A DNA stretch of 64,000 nucleotides from positions 44,738,191 through 44,802,190 of the forward strand of contig JAOANR010000013.1 in NCBI GenBank assembly GCA_030278955.1, read 5' to 3'. Position 1 is the stretch's first letter; every line of letters begins with the position of its first letter. Position numbers and translations under genes: made by a program. Source of the DNA: Hygrophila difformis. Its lineage: Eukaryota > Streptophyta > Magnoliopsida > Lamiales > Acanthaceae. Of the stretch, positions 22,861 through 33,030 are shown one piece after another. The notes below the pieces were generated by a model, which saw nothing but the letters and a program-made list of their open reading frames with translations, searched no databases and was not told the origin of the DNA.

Positions 22861-23538
22861 TGCTGACAGCGAACATATTAGCTCCTTTGACAGTGCCACC
22901 AGTCTCTGACAAAGAAATGGGAAACAGATGAAGTGAACATTATGTGGTTATTCTCTAGTTTGCCTTACAGCCCTCTGTCTCATCCTCTAATGAATCTTCT
23001 TCACTAATGTCAGGCTTCCGTAAAAAGATTTAACATCATGAGAGGTTTAACTTATGCCAATTAGTGTGTTTGTTGATGGATCCAGGTTTTGTTGATGTAA
23101 GATTCTGCTGAATGTGTTCACTGAAATCTTTAGACTCTTTGCTCTAGATTTGTGTATATAGGCCACTAATATTGGGTTCTTTCCAATGTATGAAACCCAT
23201 CATTTGTTGGATTTATGAGGTTTCACATTTTTTGGGTTTTACCTCCTATGTCTTATCTTTTGCAAAATAGATACTCTGCCGCTCTGCATAAGTTGAATAT
23301 TTCACTTGCTCATTGAAATAACAAAGCACTACTCCCTATTAAGTACTTTAAACTAATAAAATTTATTGATAATTATAAAAGTTTGCAATTTTTTCCTTGC
23401 AAAATCAATCTTATTTTTTATTTATGCCAATTATCAATCTCCCTAACTTTCTTCAATTGCCATTAATTATTAGTATCTTTTATTAAGGCCAAAATTACAA
23501 AATTTCTATATATCTATTAATTTATGTGTAATATTATA
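22861..23538. other. 3' UTR of the KH gene and intergenic DNA
   Basis: Sequence to about 23220 is plausibly 3' UTR. The rest is AT-rich with no gene. Confidence 0.5.
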
Positions 23539-23797
23539 CTTCCTCCGTTTTTTAAAGATAGCTACAGACCCACTCAGCACGCAGTCCAATGCACATTTTA
23601 AACCATTAATAATTCAAATTCGGTACATGTAAAAATTCTAAAAGTTCGATATTTAAAATCTACAAGACGAGACGAATCTAACAAGATCACACTTGGCTAT
23701 ATTTTAACTTGTATAACCATGAGAAAACTTTAAGTCAAAGTATATAAGTGAACAGTACTCATTAGTCAACAGTAGCTAACAAAAAAAACGGAGGGAG
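23539..23797. mobile_element. Stowaway-like MITE
   Basis: CTTCCTCCGTTTTTTA at the left pairs with AAAAAAAACGGAGGGAG at the right; TA flanks both sides. The interior (ACAAGACGAGACGAATCTAACAAG) is shared with the elements at 30494, 50297 and 58287. Confidence 0.88.
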
Positions 23798-23799
23798 TA

Positions 23800-24329
23800 A
23801 TATGGAGGGACACACGTTGATGATGTTTTTCAAGAGCTGTTGAATTCTAATGTATTGTTACGTTGAGGTGATGGATTGTCGAAATTATATAATGAATTGT
23901 TAAAAATACACTAAAAATGGATTGCTAAATTATAATTAAATTGTTGAATCACAATGTAGCAAGCTAATTGTGTATAATGAATTTAATCAAACATTATTTG
24001 TATTAACATCCTTGTGCATATCCAGTAATGTATACTCTATCTATAGACAAACTTGGTCAAAAACATACCAAAAGAAATAAAACAAAACCAGACACAGGAG
24101 TTTTAAATGACAAAAAGCACAAAAAGTGTAAAAACAAGCATACAGGAAGAACCCTACAAGTTTACTAAACCTAACATCCACCTAAGTCTCATCCCATTGG
24201 TGAATCATATATTCACATTCAAACTTGCTTCTGTATGCTAATTTGTACAAATCCAAGAACGTTCCTTCCTTAAAGTACTAGTAACTGTCTGAGTTCCCAA
24301 TCGACACACATACAACTAGGCCCTGAAAA
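23800..24329. other. Intergenic DNA and upstream region of the CASP-family gene
   Basis: AT-rich sequence. No TATA box could be assigned with confidence, although the 24180-24329 stretch is likely 5' UTR. Confidence 0.4.
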
Positions 24330-25086
24330 ATGAAGCCAGAGGAACCGAGTCAGGAAGCCAGACATTCAGGGTTGAAAAGGGGGATCAGAGGGATTTCCAT
24401 ACTATTCCTTATTCTCAGAATTGTTGCAATTTTTGGGACATTAGGGGGTGCTTTGGCAATGGGAACAGCTAACCAGACACTCCCCTTCTCCACACGGGCC
24501 GTGCTGTTCCAGGCACAATACAACGATATCCCAACTTTCAGGTTCGGGTTCTTGTTCATCATTTTGTGATGTTACAAGTGATGGATGGTAAAAGGCGTAA
24601 TTTTGTTTTTCGACTGGTGTTTTTCGTGCAAGGTTTTTTGTGATCACGAATGGAGTAGCGTGTGGATATCTCACCATTTCTCTACTTTTGGCTATATACC
24701 ATGTCATCAGTACTAGAGCTGCAAAGAGTCGGGTGCTGCTGATTCTTCTGGATGTCGTAAGATTTGTTCCTCGCCTTTCCAGTCTCACCTCCGGTGCACA
24801 CAAACTCTTAGATGTTCGTGTTGGATCACGTTTTTTTTTACGACCTCCAGTTTATTCTCTGCAGGTGATGCTGGCTGTACTCACCGCAGGAGCTTCAGCT
24901 GCTGCAGCCATCGTATATTTAGCACACAATGGGAATTCGTCCGCAAACTGGTTTTCCATATGTAAACAGTACCAAAGCTTCTGCGAGCGCATCACAGGAT
25001 CTTTGATAGGCTCTTTCGCGGCATCTTTCATCCTTATTCTACTGATCCCTATGTCAGGCCTTGTGTTGTACAGGCAACGATGCTAA
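24330..25086 (+). CDS. Casparian strip membrane protein family member (CASP)
   Basis: Three exons (24330-24541, 24633-24756, 24865-25086) give 185 residues, the usual CASP length. Four membrane segments are visible at about 20-42, 72-94, 103-131 and 157-180, with short N- and C-terminal tails. Family signatures are LPFSTRAVLFQAQYNDIPTF in the first outer loop and NWFSICKQYQSFCERITGSL before the fourth segment. True CASPs assemble the plasma-membrane domain that guides lignin deposition in the root endodermis. The close match to both loop signatures favours a CASP over a distant CASP-like protein, but tissue cannot be judged. Intron 2 (24757-24864) is 108 bp and open in frame, so a retained form would add 36 residues between membrane segments 2 and 3. 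Confidence 0.88.
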
Positions 25087-25276
25087 CCCACTGATTTTTA
25101 TCAAAAGTTCAAAACTTGCTGTTGTCAATTTGTCATTAATAGTATACATTAGCTTCTTGTAATAAAACAGTGTTGTATTCTACAATGACAAAAAAAAAAA
25201 AAAAAAGTTCTAGTCATCATCTGAATATCACAAAGAAATGAATGATGATCAAAAGACAACACAAATTAGTAAAATC

Positions 25277-26914
25277 TTATTCTTGATTTCCACCAAAATG
25301 AAGCAATGTCCTCATTGCCTGTTTCTTCATTACCTTGCCAAAAATCCCTCTTCCAAACTTCATTCCCTTCTCCATTTCCACAACCCCATTGACAATCCCA
25401 CCCCTCCTCAACCCCTCCATGAAAACCCTCACAATCCTCTCATCACTCCCCACTCCATCCACCACACTCTCCACCACTGTCTCTGCTGATGGGACCTTCC
25501 TTCCCCATTTCCGCATCATCTTCTCCGAACCATAAAGCTTCGAATAGGCTTCCCAGAATGAGGCCCTCAGAAACCCTTTCCCCTTACCCCTAATCATCCA
25601 TTTCCTCATGCCTTCCTCCAGTCTGTGCACCACATTCCCCATGTCCACCGCCCCTTTCCCCATGATGATCTCAATCTCCCTCATTTCTTGCTTGCAGGCC
25701 AAGCCCTCCTCCATCTTGCACCTCCTGCATTTACATTTGAACCCCCAATTCTTCGCCATTTCTCTCCGGTTGTTGAGTGGCGATAGCACGTCAAAGTAGG
25801 CGAATGTTAGCTCTTCCCCTGCCTTTATGTCTCTAGACGCGTGGACCACAACGTGGTCGCCAATGTGCAGGCGCCTCACGTTGGGATTGCAGGAATGGTT
25901 GATGAATGAAGCCAGAATCCATAGCCCCACGCCTTGATAATCAGCATTTTTCCCCAAAACTTTCGCGGATACAGCATTTTCAAGAATCGAATTCACATCT
26001 AAAATGCTCATAAGTCTTTCCTTATCCAAATCGCCATCAGAAGCATCGGTGTCCGCCTCAGCAACAGATGTAAAGTATCCGATATGCGGAACTTCCTTAC
26101 ATTCCTCGTCTTCCTCACCTGCAGAGAGCCTCATTATCCATTTCCTGACCATGTTACATTTCTTTGCAGATTCCATAACCTTCTCAATCAAATTCTTCCA
26201 TATAACCAATTGCGCAATCTCCCCGGAATCTTGTGGCACGATCGCCCTGTTGACGGCAACGGCCTTCGTCACCAGCAGCAGAGCCCCACTCTCCACATTC
26301 TTCGTCGCGAACATCCCGCGCCCGCTGATCCCGGACTTCCCGATCTCCACCGCACCAATGTACTCCCCCAATTCAGGCACTTTCCCCTGGAAACCCTTCA
26401 AAACCCAATCCGAAACATCAAATGCCCCCGTCCTTGACAGAGACTCCAATTTCTTGCACTTCTCCAGCAAGACGTTCACCGCTTCGTAATTCTCATTCGC
26501 CTCAAGATTAGCTGCCTTGAAGCACTCCATTGCCCTGCCGTACGCATTCAAACTCAACAAAATTCTACCTTTACAGAGTAGAGCCTTGAAATGGAACCTC
26601 TCAATCCTCAGCGCCTCCTCGCAATCCCTCAATGCTTCGGTAAACTCCAGGAGGCGAGCCCGCGCCTCTGCCCGGTTGGAGAAGGAGAGGCATACGGTTC
26701 TCTGGAGGGTCCTGATTCGGGCCGCGTCTGGATTCTTGTTAAAAATGATTTCTTGGCAGAGGGAAATGATCTGTGTGTAGGCTTGGATTGCGCCGCTGTA
26801 CTCCTCTCTTAGGAGTAATTCCGTGGCTTTGGATCTCAGACTATGGATTTGGGCTTCGTCTTCGTCTTCCACCTCCATTGTTTCTTCTTCTTGTAGAGAT
26901 TCGATTGCCCTCAT
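25277..26914 (-). CDS. TPR-SET domain protein, putative lysine methyltransferase (SDG35/ATXR1-like)
   Basis: A single open frame of 545 residues without introns. Residues 25-155 form helical TPR-like repeats (ATELLLREEYSGAIQAYTQI; SFSNRAEARARL; ALLCKGRILLSL). The split SET domain spans about 188-400: GISGRGMFAT (195-204), a long insert, the catalytic NHSCNPNV (339-346), KAGEELTFAYF (364-374) and the zinc-binding cysteines CKCRRC (394-399). This order resembles SMYD-type enzymes and plant ATXR1/SDG35 (At1g26760), which would transfer methyl groups to protein lysines. Substrate is unknown. The first ATG at 26912-26914 is used; a second at codon 13 is an alternative. Its 3' end lies 190 bp from the 3' end of the CASP gene in convergent orientation. 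Confidence 0.9.
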   Translation of the reverse strand: MRAIESLQEEETMEVEDEDEAQIHSLRSKATELLLREEYSGAIQAYTQIISLCQEIIFNKNPDAARIRTLQRTVCLSFSNRAEARARLLEFTEALRDCEEALRIERFHFKALLCKGRILLSLNAYGRAMECFKAANLEANENYEAVNVLLEKCKKLESLSRTGAFDVSDWVLKGFQGKVPELGEYIGAVEIGKSGISGRGMFATKNVESGALLLVTKAVAVNRAIVPQDSGEIAQLVIWKNLIEKVMESAKKCNMVRKWIMRLSAGEEDEECKEVPHIGYFTSVAEADTDASDGDLDKERLMSILDVNSILENAVSAKVLGKNADYQGVGLWILASFINHSCNPNVRRLHIGDHVVVHASRDIKAGEELTFAYFDVLSPLNNRREMAKNWGFKCKCRRCKMEEGLACKQEMREIEIIMGKGAVDMGNVVHRLEEGMRKWMIRGKGKGFLRASFWEAYSKLYGSEKMMRKWGRKVPSAETVVESVVDGVGSDERIVRVFMEGLRRGGIVNGVVEMEKGMKFGRGIFGKVMKKQAMRTLLHFGGNQE

Positions 26915-27160
26915 CTTGGTGATGACTGATTCTATTCTTCCCGAAGAGTTTTATTATTCCTGAGTTTCGCTTTTCCGGCTTTGAAATCGTTTGCGTCACA
27001 TCAACACGCCATTCCTTTCGCCTGTGGACTCTGTCTGGTGAGGGAAAAGATTTTGAAATTTTGAATTGAAATTTGGTAATTAAAATGCAACGGTCGAATC
27101 AGAGCAATTACTAACTTTATTATAATAAGAACTAGTACTAATTTAACGGCTATTTAAGTA
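26915..27160 (-). promoter_or_regulatory. Upstream region of the TPR-SET gene
   Basis: Short mixed-composition leader followed by AT-rich DNA. No defined element was recognised. Confidence 0.35.
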
Positions 27161-27326
27161 CTTCCCCGTTCCTTAATATTTGTCACGGACTCATATTTCA
27201 CGCAATTCAATACATATTTTTAATCCTTAATTACTCAAATTCTATACAAGTAAAAATTATAAAAATTTGATGTTCCGAACAGAGGAAGATTTCATAATTT
27301 TGTCAATTATTAAGGAACAGAGGAAG
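27161..27326. mobile_element. Shortened Stowaway-like MITE
   Basis: CTTCCCCGTTCCTTAATATT at the left and TTAAGGAACAGAGGAAG at the right are inverted. The interior keeps family words (CACGCAATTCAATACA) but is truncated. Confidence 0.6.
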
Positions 27327-27341
27327 ATTCCATAATTTTGT

Positions 27342-27585
27342 TTCTTCCCCTCTGTTTTGCGGATATTATTATTTGAGACATTTCAACAATCTACACGTTG
27401 AACTAGTGGGTTAATAACATCCCATCATATACTATCTCATTTTTTTTTTTTTGGTGAGGACTATCTCATTTGAGAATTGTGTTAACTTATTCAGAAGTAT
27501 ATGGATAAATCATAATAATAAATGACTTTCAACTTTTATAATAATTTGAATTTGAATAATTAGAAGACAAAGAACAGGAGGGTTA
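27342..27585. mobile_element. Degenerate Stowaway-like MITE
   Basis: TTCTTCCCCTCTGTTTTGCGG pairs loosely with GAAGACAAAGAACAGGAGGG at the right. The ends are imperfect. Confidence 0.45.
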
Positions 27586-28028
27586 TTATACTTCAAGCTT
27601 TATCCATTGTAAATTAAACTAATATAGTAATTTTTTCATATCAAACTATATGAAAAGGAAATTTGTAAGTTTCTGCGGCGATAAACCCATAATGGGGTTT
27701 AATTATTCATAATAATAAATTGATAACAATAATAATAATCTCTTATAAACAATGGGAAGTATTTGGGCTGGGCTAGTTGGAAAGCTCATTTTAACTGATG
27801 TTTGGGCCCATTTTTGGCCGTAAAGAGGGTTTCGTTATTGGGCCCCAAACCTCATCCTAAGAATTTGGAAAAAAGAGTCGACGACAATTAAAAAAAGAAA
27901 AAGCACACTTGGAATCTACATCACGTACCCAAAAAAAGAAAAAAAAAAAAAAAAAACCGGGGTGAAAGAAAGCAAAAGACATGGGATTCACAAAACCCTA
28001 ATTTCACCCATCTCGTAATGCGTGATGC
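27586..28028. other. Intergenic DNA with poly(A)-rich tract
   Basis: AT-rich DNA, then a more mixed stretch 27750-27860 with TTTGGGCC words and an A-rich run near 27930. No gene is seen. Confidence 0.4.
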
Positions 28029-28280
28029 GCCTCCGTTCCTTTTTAGTTGTCTTTTTAGAGATTAAAAAGTGTTCCAAAATAGTTGTCATTTTAGGTAGTT
28101 ATAGGTAGTTATGCTATGTTTTTACTATATTGCATTTCACTTTATATAAATGCTATTTGTTGGCATTTATTAATAATGAATTTAGGTGGAGGGTAAAAAT
28201 GTAAAGTTATGAGTTAATTAATGCAAACATTGGTTATTGAAATTGAGCTGAAAGAGACAACTATTAAGGAATAGAGGGAG
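28029..28280. mobile_element. Stowaway-like MITE
   Basis: GCCTCCGTTCCTTTTTAGTTG at the left pairs with CAACTATTAAGGAATAGAGGGAG at the right, TA on the right. The interior closely resembles the element at 18506-18760 (inverted order of AACTACCTAAAATGAC). Confidence 0.8.
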
Positions 28281-28849
28281 TATATAGCCGTGCATGTAGT
28301 CGTGTAGGGTGTATTTATTTTGCAGTTGAAGTTGAGGGGAAGACGAGATTTAAGGCAGATACAACTGAGAATATATATACCCACTAGTACTGTTGTATTC
28401 AATTAATGAAAAGATTTTGTCCATATTAACAAAAAATTAAATGAAATCAGGAACGATAATATTTTATCAAAAAGAAATGTACTACTTATCAAGTAGTAGT
28501 AGCTGAGACAATTAGCTGCAGAAGGGTAATTTTGAATACTAGTACTAGAATCTGAATTCTTAGGAGCATTGGTCGTCCCTCTTTTTCTGTGGTAATAGGT
28601 CCCTTTTGAAATTCAGACACAGCATGCATGCATAATTTGTACTACACTGATTACAATGCAAAACTATCGTAGTAGTACATAAAAACCAGAAGAAAAAAGA
28701 TGATCCTTTTAATCATTGTTTCACAATTTCCAAGAGTGTACTATTACACTAATAATAACCCCAACAGTTGATTTCATGATCATTATCTGTAATCCATTAA
28801 GACTGTGCTTGTAATTCTTGTTAGTACTATTATTTACGTTTTTTTTTTC
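28281..28849. other. AT-rich intergenic DNA, nothing seen
   Basis: No open frame with a domain and no recognised repeat. Confidence 0.5.
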
Positions 28850-29005
28850 CCCTAAACAATCTATATATGCTAGAAAATGATGGTGAGAGTTCATACTACA
28901 CAAATTATAAAGTGATAAAGGGGAGAGATATGAGCTGGATGGGGAATCGAACCTCCAACCTATACTTTGGGAGTCGGGGGACTTGACCACTAGGTTAACT
29001 CCATA
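28850..29005 (-). mobile_element. tRNA-derived SINE
   Basis: On the minus strand TAACCTAGTGGTCAAGTCCC and GGTTCGATTCC are good A and B boxes for RNA polymerase III, followed by the body TCTCCCCTTTATCAC..TAATTTGTGTAG and, near 28841, a run of T that is the poly(A) tail inverted. The tRNA arms do not pair into an acceptor stem, so it is not a tRNA gene. Confidence 0.75.
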
Positions 29006-29009
29006 TCCC

Positions 29010-29953
29010 AGTGTGCTTGTTATTTTGTTTTATTTATTTATTTTACAGAATAAAGCCCTAATTAATTCACATTAACACATAATAATTTCATCAAACTAGC
29101 TAGGGTGGTCCGGCCAAACCTCCAATACTACATAGATATACAGACAATTAATAAATTTCATCAACCACATTACCCTGCATATGTACATTACATATATATA
29201 TATATATATATATTTAAATTATTTATATAAGTACATATATGTATAGTAGTCCATTAAATATGCCGTGAAGCAATTGTAGCTATCAGCAGTAGTACAGCAG
29301 TATCTATTATAAATTTCCATGCAGAATCCTTACTGTCCAATATACATATATGTATATATGTGTGTATTAATTAATTAATTAAATAGTTGTAATAATATGT
29401 CTGTTTTTTCTGTTCATATCTATGTCCATAGATATATCCCAATAGATGCCAAGCTACAAAGCCCTTGAATTAAAATCTCCCAGGCCATCATCAGTAGCTA
29501 GCTAGTGTGTCCCAACCCCCCCAACCCTAATTCATTACAAGACAAATTATGGGACTTTCAACCCATCATGGCCCTCACCTATATACATAAATACCCTCAT
29601 CCTCATGTGGAACTTTCCACAAATTTTACACAAATGACAAAACCCAACTCCATTAGTGTACATGCATAGTTGTTTTGCCAAAAAAAGAATGGACAACAAA
29701 ATCTAACTCTTTTTTAAAAAGGAAGATAAGAATTAGGCAAAGTACTTATGTAGTACTAATAATTTCAGCTACTAAACTCCAGAAGCAACAATAAGTAGGG
29801 TATTATTAATTAGGATATATGGACACTTATTTTCTGGCGAAAAACAGTGTGTGTTTGAGGGCAGGCATGGCAAATGTTATGCGAGTTTTTCAGGGAGTAA
29901 TACAGTGTGGGAACGTAAATATAGAAGTATTATGGAGTGGATAAATAAATAAA

Positions 29954-30011
<58 letters not shown>

Positions 30012-30493
30012 GGGCACAAGCATAATTAAGTGGATGGCAGGACTCAGGAGGGGTGGTAGACAAAGGATTGTATAGCTTTAATGGTTTGACATGACTAGAG
30101 GAACACCTCCCCCTTACATATTACATCATTCTTATCTCATCCTTCCCCGCCCCCACTTCCTGTCACTTATTATTATTATTATTTAAAATTAATTTATCTA
30201 TCTATTACTCTTCAACGGATACAAAAAATTTTTTTTTAAGTGGTGTCTCATAAAATAGTGAAAGCTATATTGAAATTAGGGACAATAGTCACAACATAAA
30301 AAATATTGTAAAATATTGGTTGGAATCAATGATTGTGGTGTCACTGTAAAAATTAAGTGGTGTTACTAAACCTAATTTAGTTAAATGTAAATTTTTTTTG
30401 TACTTTTAAAATATTAGTTTAATCAATTTAAATGGTATCCCATCACACCCCTATTTTATACATACATCCGCCCCTAACTCCACTTAGTAAATA
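29010..30493. other. AT-rich intergenic DNA with microsatellites
   Basis: TA runs near 29190-29215, and an (ATT) array described separately. No gene. 30220-30480 is a likely repeat remnant without defined ends. Confidence 0.5.
29953..30011. repeat. (ATT)n microsatellite
   Basis: About 19 uninterrupted trinucleotide units. Confidence 0.95.
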
Positions 30494-30749
30494 CTTCATC
30501 CGTTCCTAAATAAATGCAACATATCCACATTTCACGCAATCCAATGCACATTTTTAATCCGTAATAACTCAAATTCCACACAAGTAAAAATTATGCAAAT
30601 TTGATATTCTAAATCTATGCGATTAGACGAATCCAACAAGATTTCACTTGACTATATTTTAACTTATATAATTGTATTAAAAAGTCGAGTCAAAGCTACT
30701 CAATGAACAGTGACAAAAGTCAAAACGTGCAAATAAAAAAGAACGGGTA

Positions 30750-30750
<1 letters not shown>
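30494..30750. mobile_element. Stowaway-like MITE
   Basis: CTTCATCCGTTCCTAAATA at the left and AAAAAAGAACGGGTAG at the right, TA on both sides. The right TA leads straight into a (TAA) array. Confidence 0.78.

Positions 30751-30803
<53 letters not shown>
30751..30803. repeat. (TAA)n microsatellite
   Basis: About 17 units starting at the TA target site of the MITE that ends at 30750. Confidence 0.95.
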
Positions 30804-31105
30804 GCGCAACATGGCATTTATGATGCAGACGCATATGTGACATGCCCATACATATATGTTTTAAAAATATATACTACATACATAAGATTTAAATTGTCTT
30901 AATTAGATGATCGAGTGTATTAATTACTAATAATGATTTAAGAAATTTATCATTAAACCTTTACAGAGGGAGGTTATAATAACTGGAATAGCTCGAATGT
31001 ACCAAGTGTTGACAAGTCTTGTTAACATAGAAAAATCAATTAACTATGGAAAATTTTTATTTTATACTGAATAAAAATGCAAGTCTTGTTAACATAGAAA
31101 AATAT

Positions 31106-31579
31106 GCCAATAACCTTGTTGCAGAGCTCCATGGCATATGGAATGGTATCAAACGTCTTATCTTCCATGGGATTATGATCGCTAGCTGTTTTTCTGATTC
31201 TCGGGAGGCCTTGCGTTTGATATCAAATGGGGTCTCACGCAACCACCGGCTCTTTCCATTGGTGGCTAATATTTCTGATCTCTTGGCGCAGTATCCACAT
31301 ATCCGTTGGTATCACATCCTTCGGGAGGGGAATATTGTAGCGGACCTTTTAGCGAAGCGGGGAGCTCGGTTTGTGGAGTTCTTCACGACATGAGTCTTCC
31401 CTCCAGACGATGTTATTCCTTGTTACAGTGCTGATCTTGCTGGTGTTTGGTATCCTCGGGGATGACGGCCTAGTTATCCTTGATTTCCCCCCTTTTTTGT
31501 TTTCCTTCTTACCCGCTTGCTGTAGTTTTTGTTAGTTTTCTTCTTAGCCCGCGCTTCGGCGTCCGTGTTACCAAAAAAA
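31106..31579 (+). mobile_element. 5'-truncated LINE with RNase H domain and target duplication
   Basis: A 15-bp AACATAGAAAAATAT occurs at 31091-31105 and again at 31580-31594, directly after an A-rich tail. The open frame entering from 31046 reads an RNase H-like domain: AELHGIWNGIKRL, DSREALRLI, IRWYHILREGNIVADLLAKRG, then a stop at 31391-31393. The 3' UTR runs to TTACCAAAAAAAA. The ATG at 31046 lies in host DNA before the element, so this open frame is a fortuitous fusion. Upstream LINE parts (endonuclease, reverse transcriptase) are absent. Confidence 0.85.
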
Positions 31580-31594
31580 AACATAGAAAAATAT

Positions 31595-31892
31595 AATACG
31601 CCCTTATGGAAATTCAAACAAGTTTCAGTCAGCAAATAATTTGGATATACGATAATAACACTACAAGAATTTTTTATTTTTATTTTAGGGATCGAAAAAT
31701 TTATTAGCTACCAAAGACCAATTATATTATGAGAAAACAAATTAGCGAATAAATTCAATAACTAAATACTAGTACGTTCAAGTTTATTAGTTAATCAAAA
31801 GGCACATATGCGTGTGTTTTCAAATTAAAATGTGTATGTTCAAAATTAAATTTGAACTATACTAGCTAGTGAGCTAGACATATATATATATA
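31595..31892. other. AT-rich intergenic DNA, nothing seen
   Basis: Ends in a short TA run next to the Helitron-type terminus. Confidence 0.4.
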
Positions 31893-31927
31893 CTAGAAAT
31901 CATCCGCCGCGCGCTACGCCGCGCGGG
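31893..31927 (-). mobile_element. Helitron-type 3' terminus
   Basis: The minus strand reads a GC hairpin, CCGCGCGGCGTAGCGCGCGG, then ATGATTTCTAG followed by T. A GC-rich palindrome about 10 bases before CTAG, with T next in the target, is the diagnostic 3' end of plant Helitrons. The element would extend to higher coordinates; its 5' TC end was not found. Confidence 0.65.
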
Positions 31928-32144
31928 ACGACGGACGGATTTTCACTTTTATGTGGCCGTTGTGTATGACAGTGAAGGAGTTTTGTGAAATGAAATGTAG
32001 AGTAAATGTAGAGTTTTCTTTGATAAATATACAAACCATCTACGGAGCAGGCAGTCACTTTGTCGAAAATCAATCCAAAAGTTGTTTAATAAGAATTGGT
32101 CGTGTGCTTACTCGTCTGCAACGAGTATGAGTTCAGTGCAAAGT

Positions 32145-33030
32145 TTAATGAGCTAACCTCGCCAAAACACCCTGAAATGCAGTTTTCTGACTTGTAAGCA
32201 ACTGAGACTGCATTGGAGAGGGAATTGGGATGCCACCACCCAACATGGTTGGCAGGAGTTGCTGATTTCCACGGTCCCTTATCTGTAGATTCATCATCCT
32301 TTGGCCTTGAAGTTCAATTGCGTGCTGTAATTCCATCTCCTGCTCCATTTTTTCCCTACGCATCATCTCCTGTGTATTGTGCAACATTCTTGGCCCTGCA
32401 GCAGAACAACGGTAAATCAACAAATATGTCTTTGTTGGTAAAATAAATGTAAGTACACGATATTTTCACCAATAGGAAGATTGCCCAGTTTATTTGAATC
32501 AATTCCAGAAGGGCTTAAACAAGCGGCGAAATCTCCCCTATCCGAGTATTGTTGCTGTTGATGTTGCTGTTGTTTCCTGTCAGCGATATGATAAACAAAT
32601 GTAACATCATTTGGGAGAAAATAACTATGATTTGTACAGAATATAAATAGAAACAGAGCAGAGATTGTACTTCTCCACAATTTTTCCTTTCTCTTTGTAT
32701 GGCTTGACAAGCACTCTAGAATCGCATACAAAATGAGGATTTACTTTCTCCAAAATCAGTCTCACAGTTTCTGGGAGAGAAAAAGTAACGAACCCGAACA
32801 TTCTCTTCTGTTGGTATGGAATTCTAACATCATGCACGGGACCAAACTTACTTCAAGACACAAGATCAAAGTAGTCAGATGCATGATATAATCGACTTCA
32901 AGCATGGATATTTGCAAATCTCAAAACTCAAGCCCTTACCTAAAGTACCTAAAAACATCCTCCTCCTTAAGTGTACTGTCAGCTGGAAAAGTTAAGTAAA
33001 TTTGGCGTAGGCTCGAAATTTCACCGGATT
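32145..33030 (-). pseudogene. CCCH zinc-finger/RRM protein gene, 3' half only
   Basis: Four exons splice in phase: about 33030-32940, 32850-32671, 32576-32470 and 32395-32145. They encode RQIYLTFPADSTLKEEDVFRY, then [20 protein letters not shown] and [18 protein letters not shown] (the RRM), a Gln-rich linker, and MLHNTQEMMRREKMEQEMELQ. This is the C-terminal half of the plant AtC3H46/C3H53 type (TZF-less CCCH plus RRM), which binds RNA. The family's N-terminal half with its CCCH finger was not found upstream within 2.6 kb, and a stop lies just before the first exon seen. The piece sits 250 bp from a Helitron-type 3' end, so capture is likely. It may also be a gene with distant, unrecognised first exons. 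Confidence 0.65.

Noticed and set aside
25238..26812. Plus-strand open frames opposite the TPR-SET gene
   Set aside because: They are antisense shadows of the 545-residue SET protein.
28921..29005. tRNA gene
   Set aside because: Boxes A and B are good but the acceptor and anticodon stems do not pair, and a SINE body with tail follows.
31046..31393. Independent host gene for an RNase H-like protein
   Set aside because: The start codon lies before the LINE target duplication and the rest is LINE sequence.
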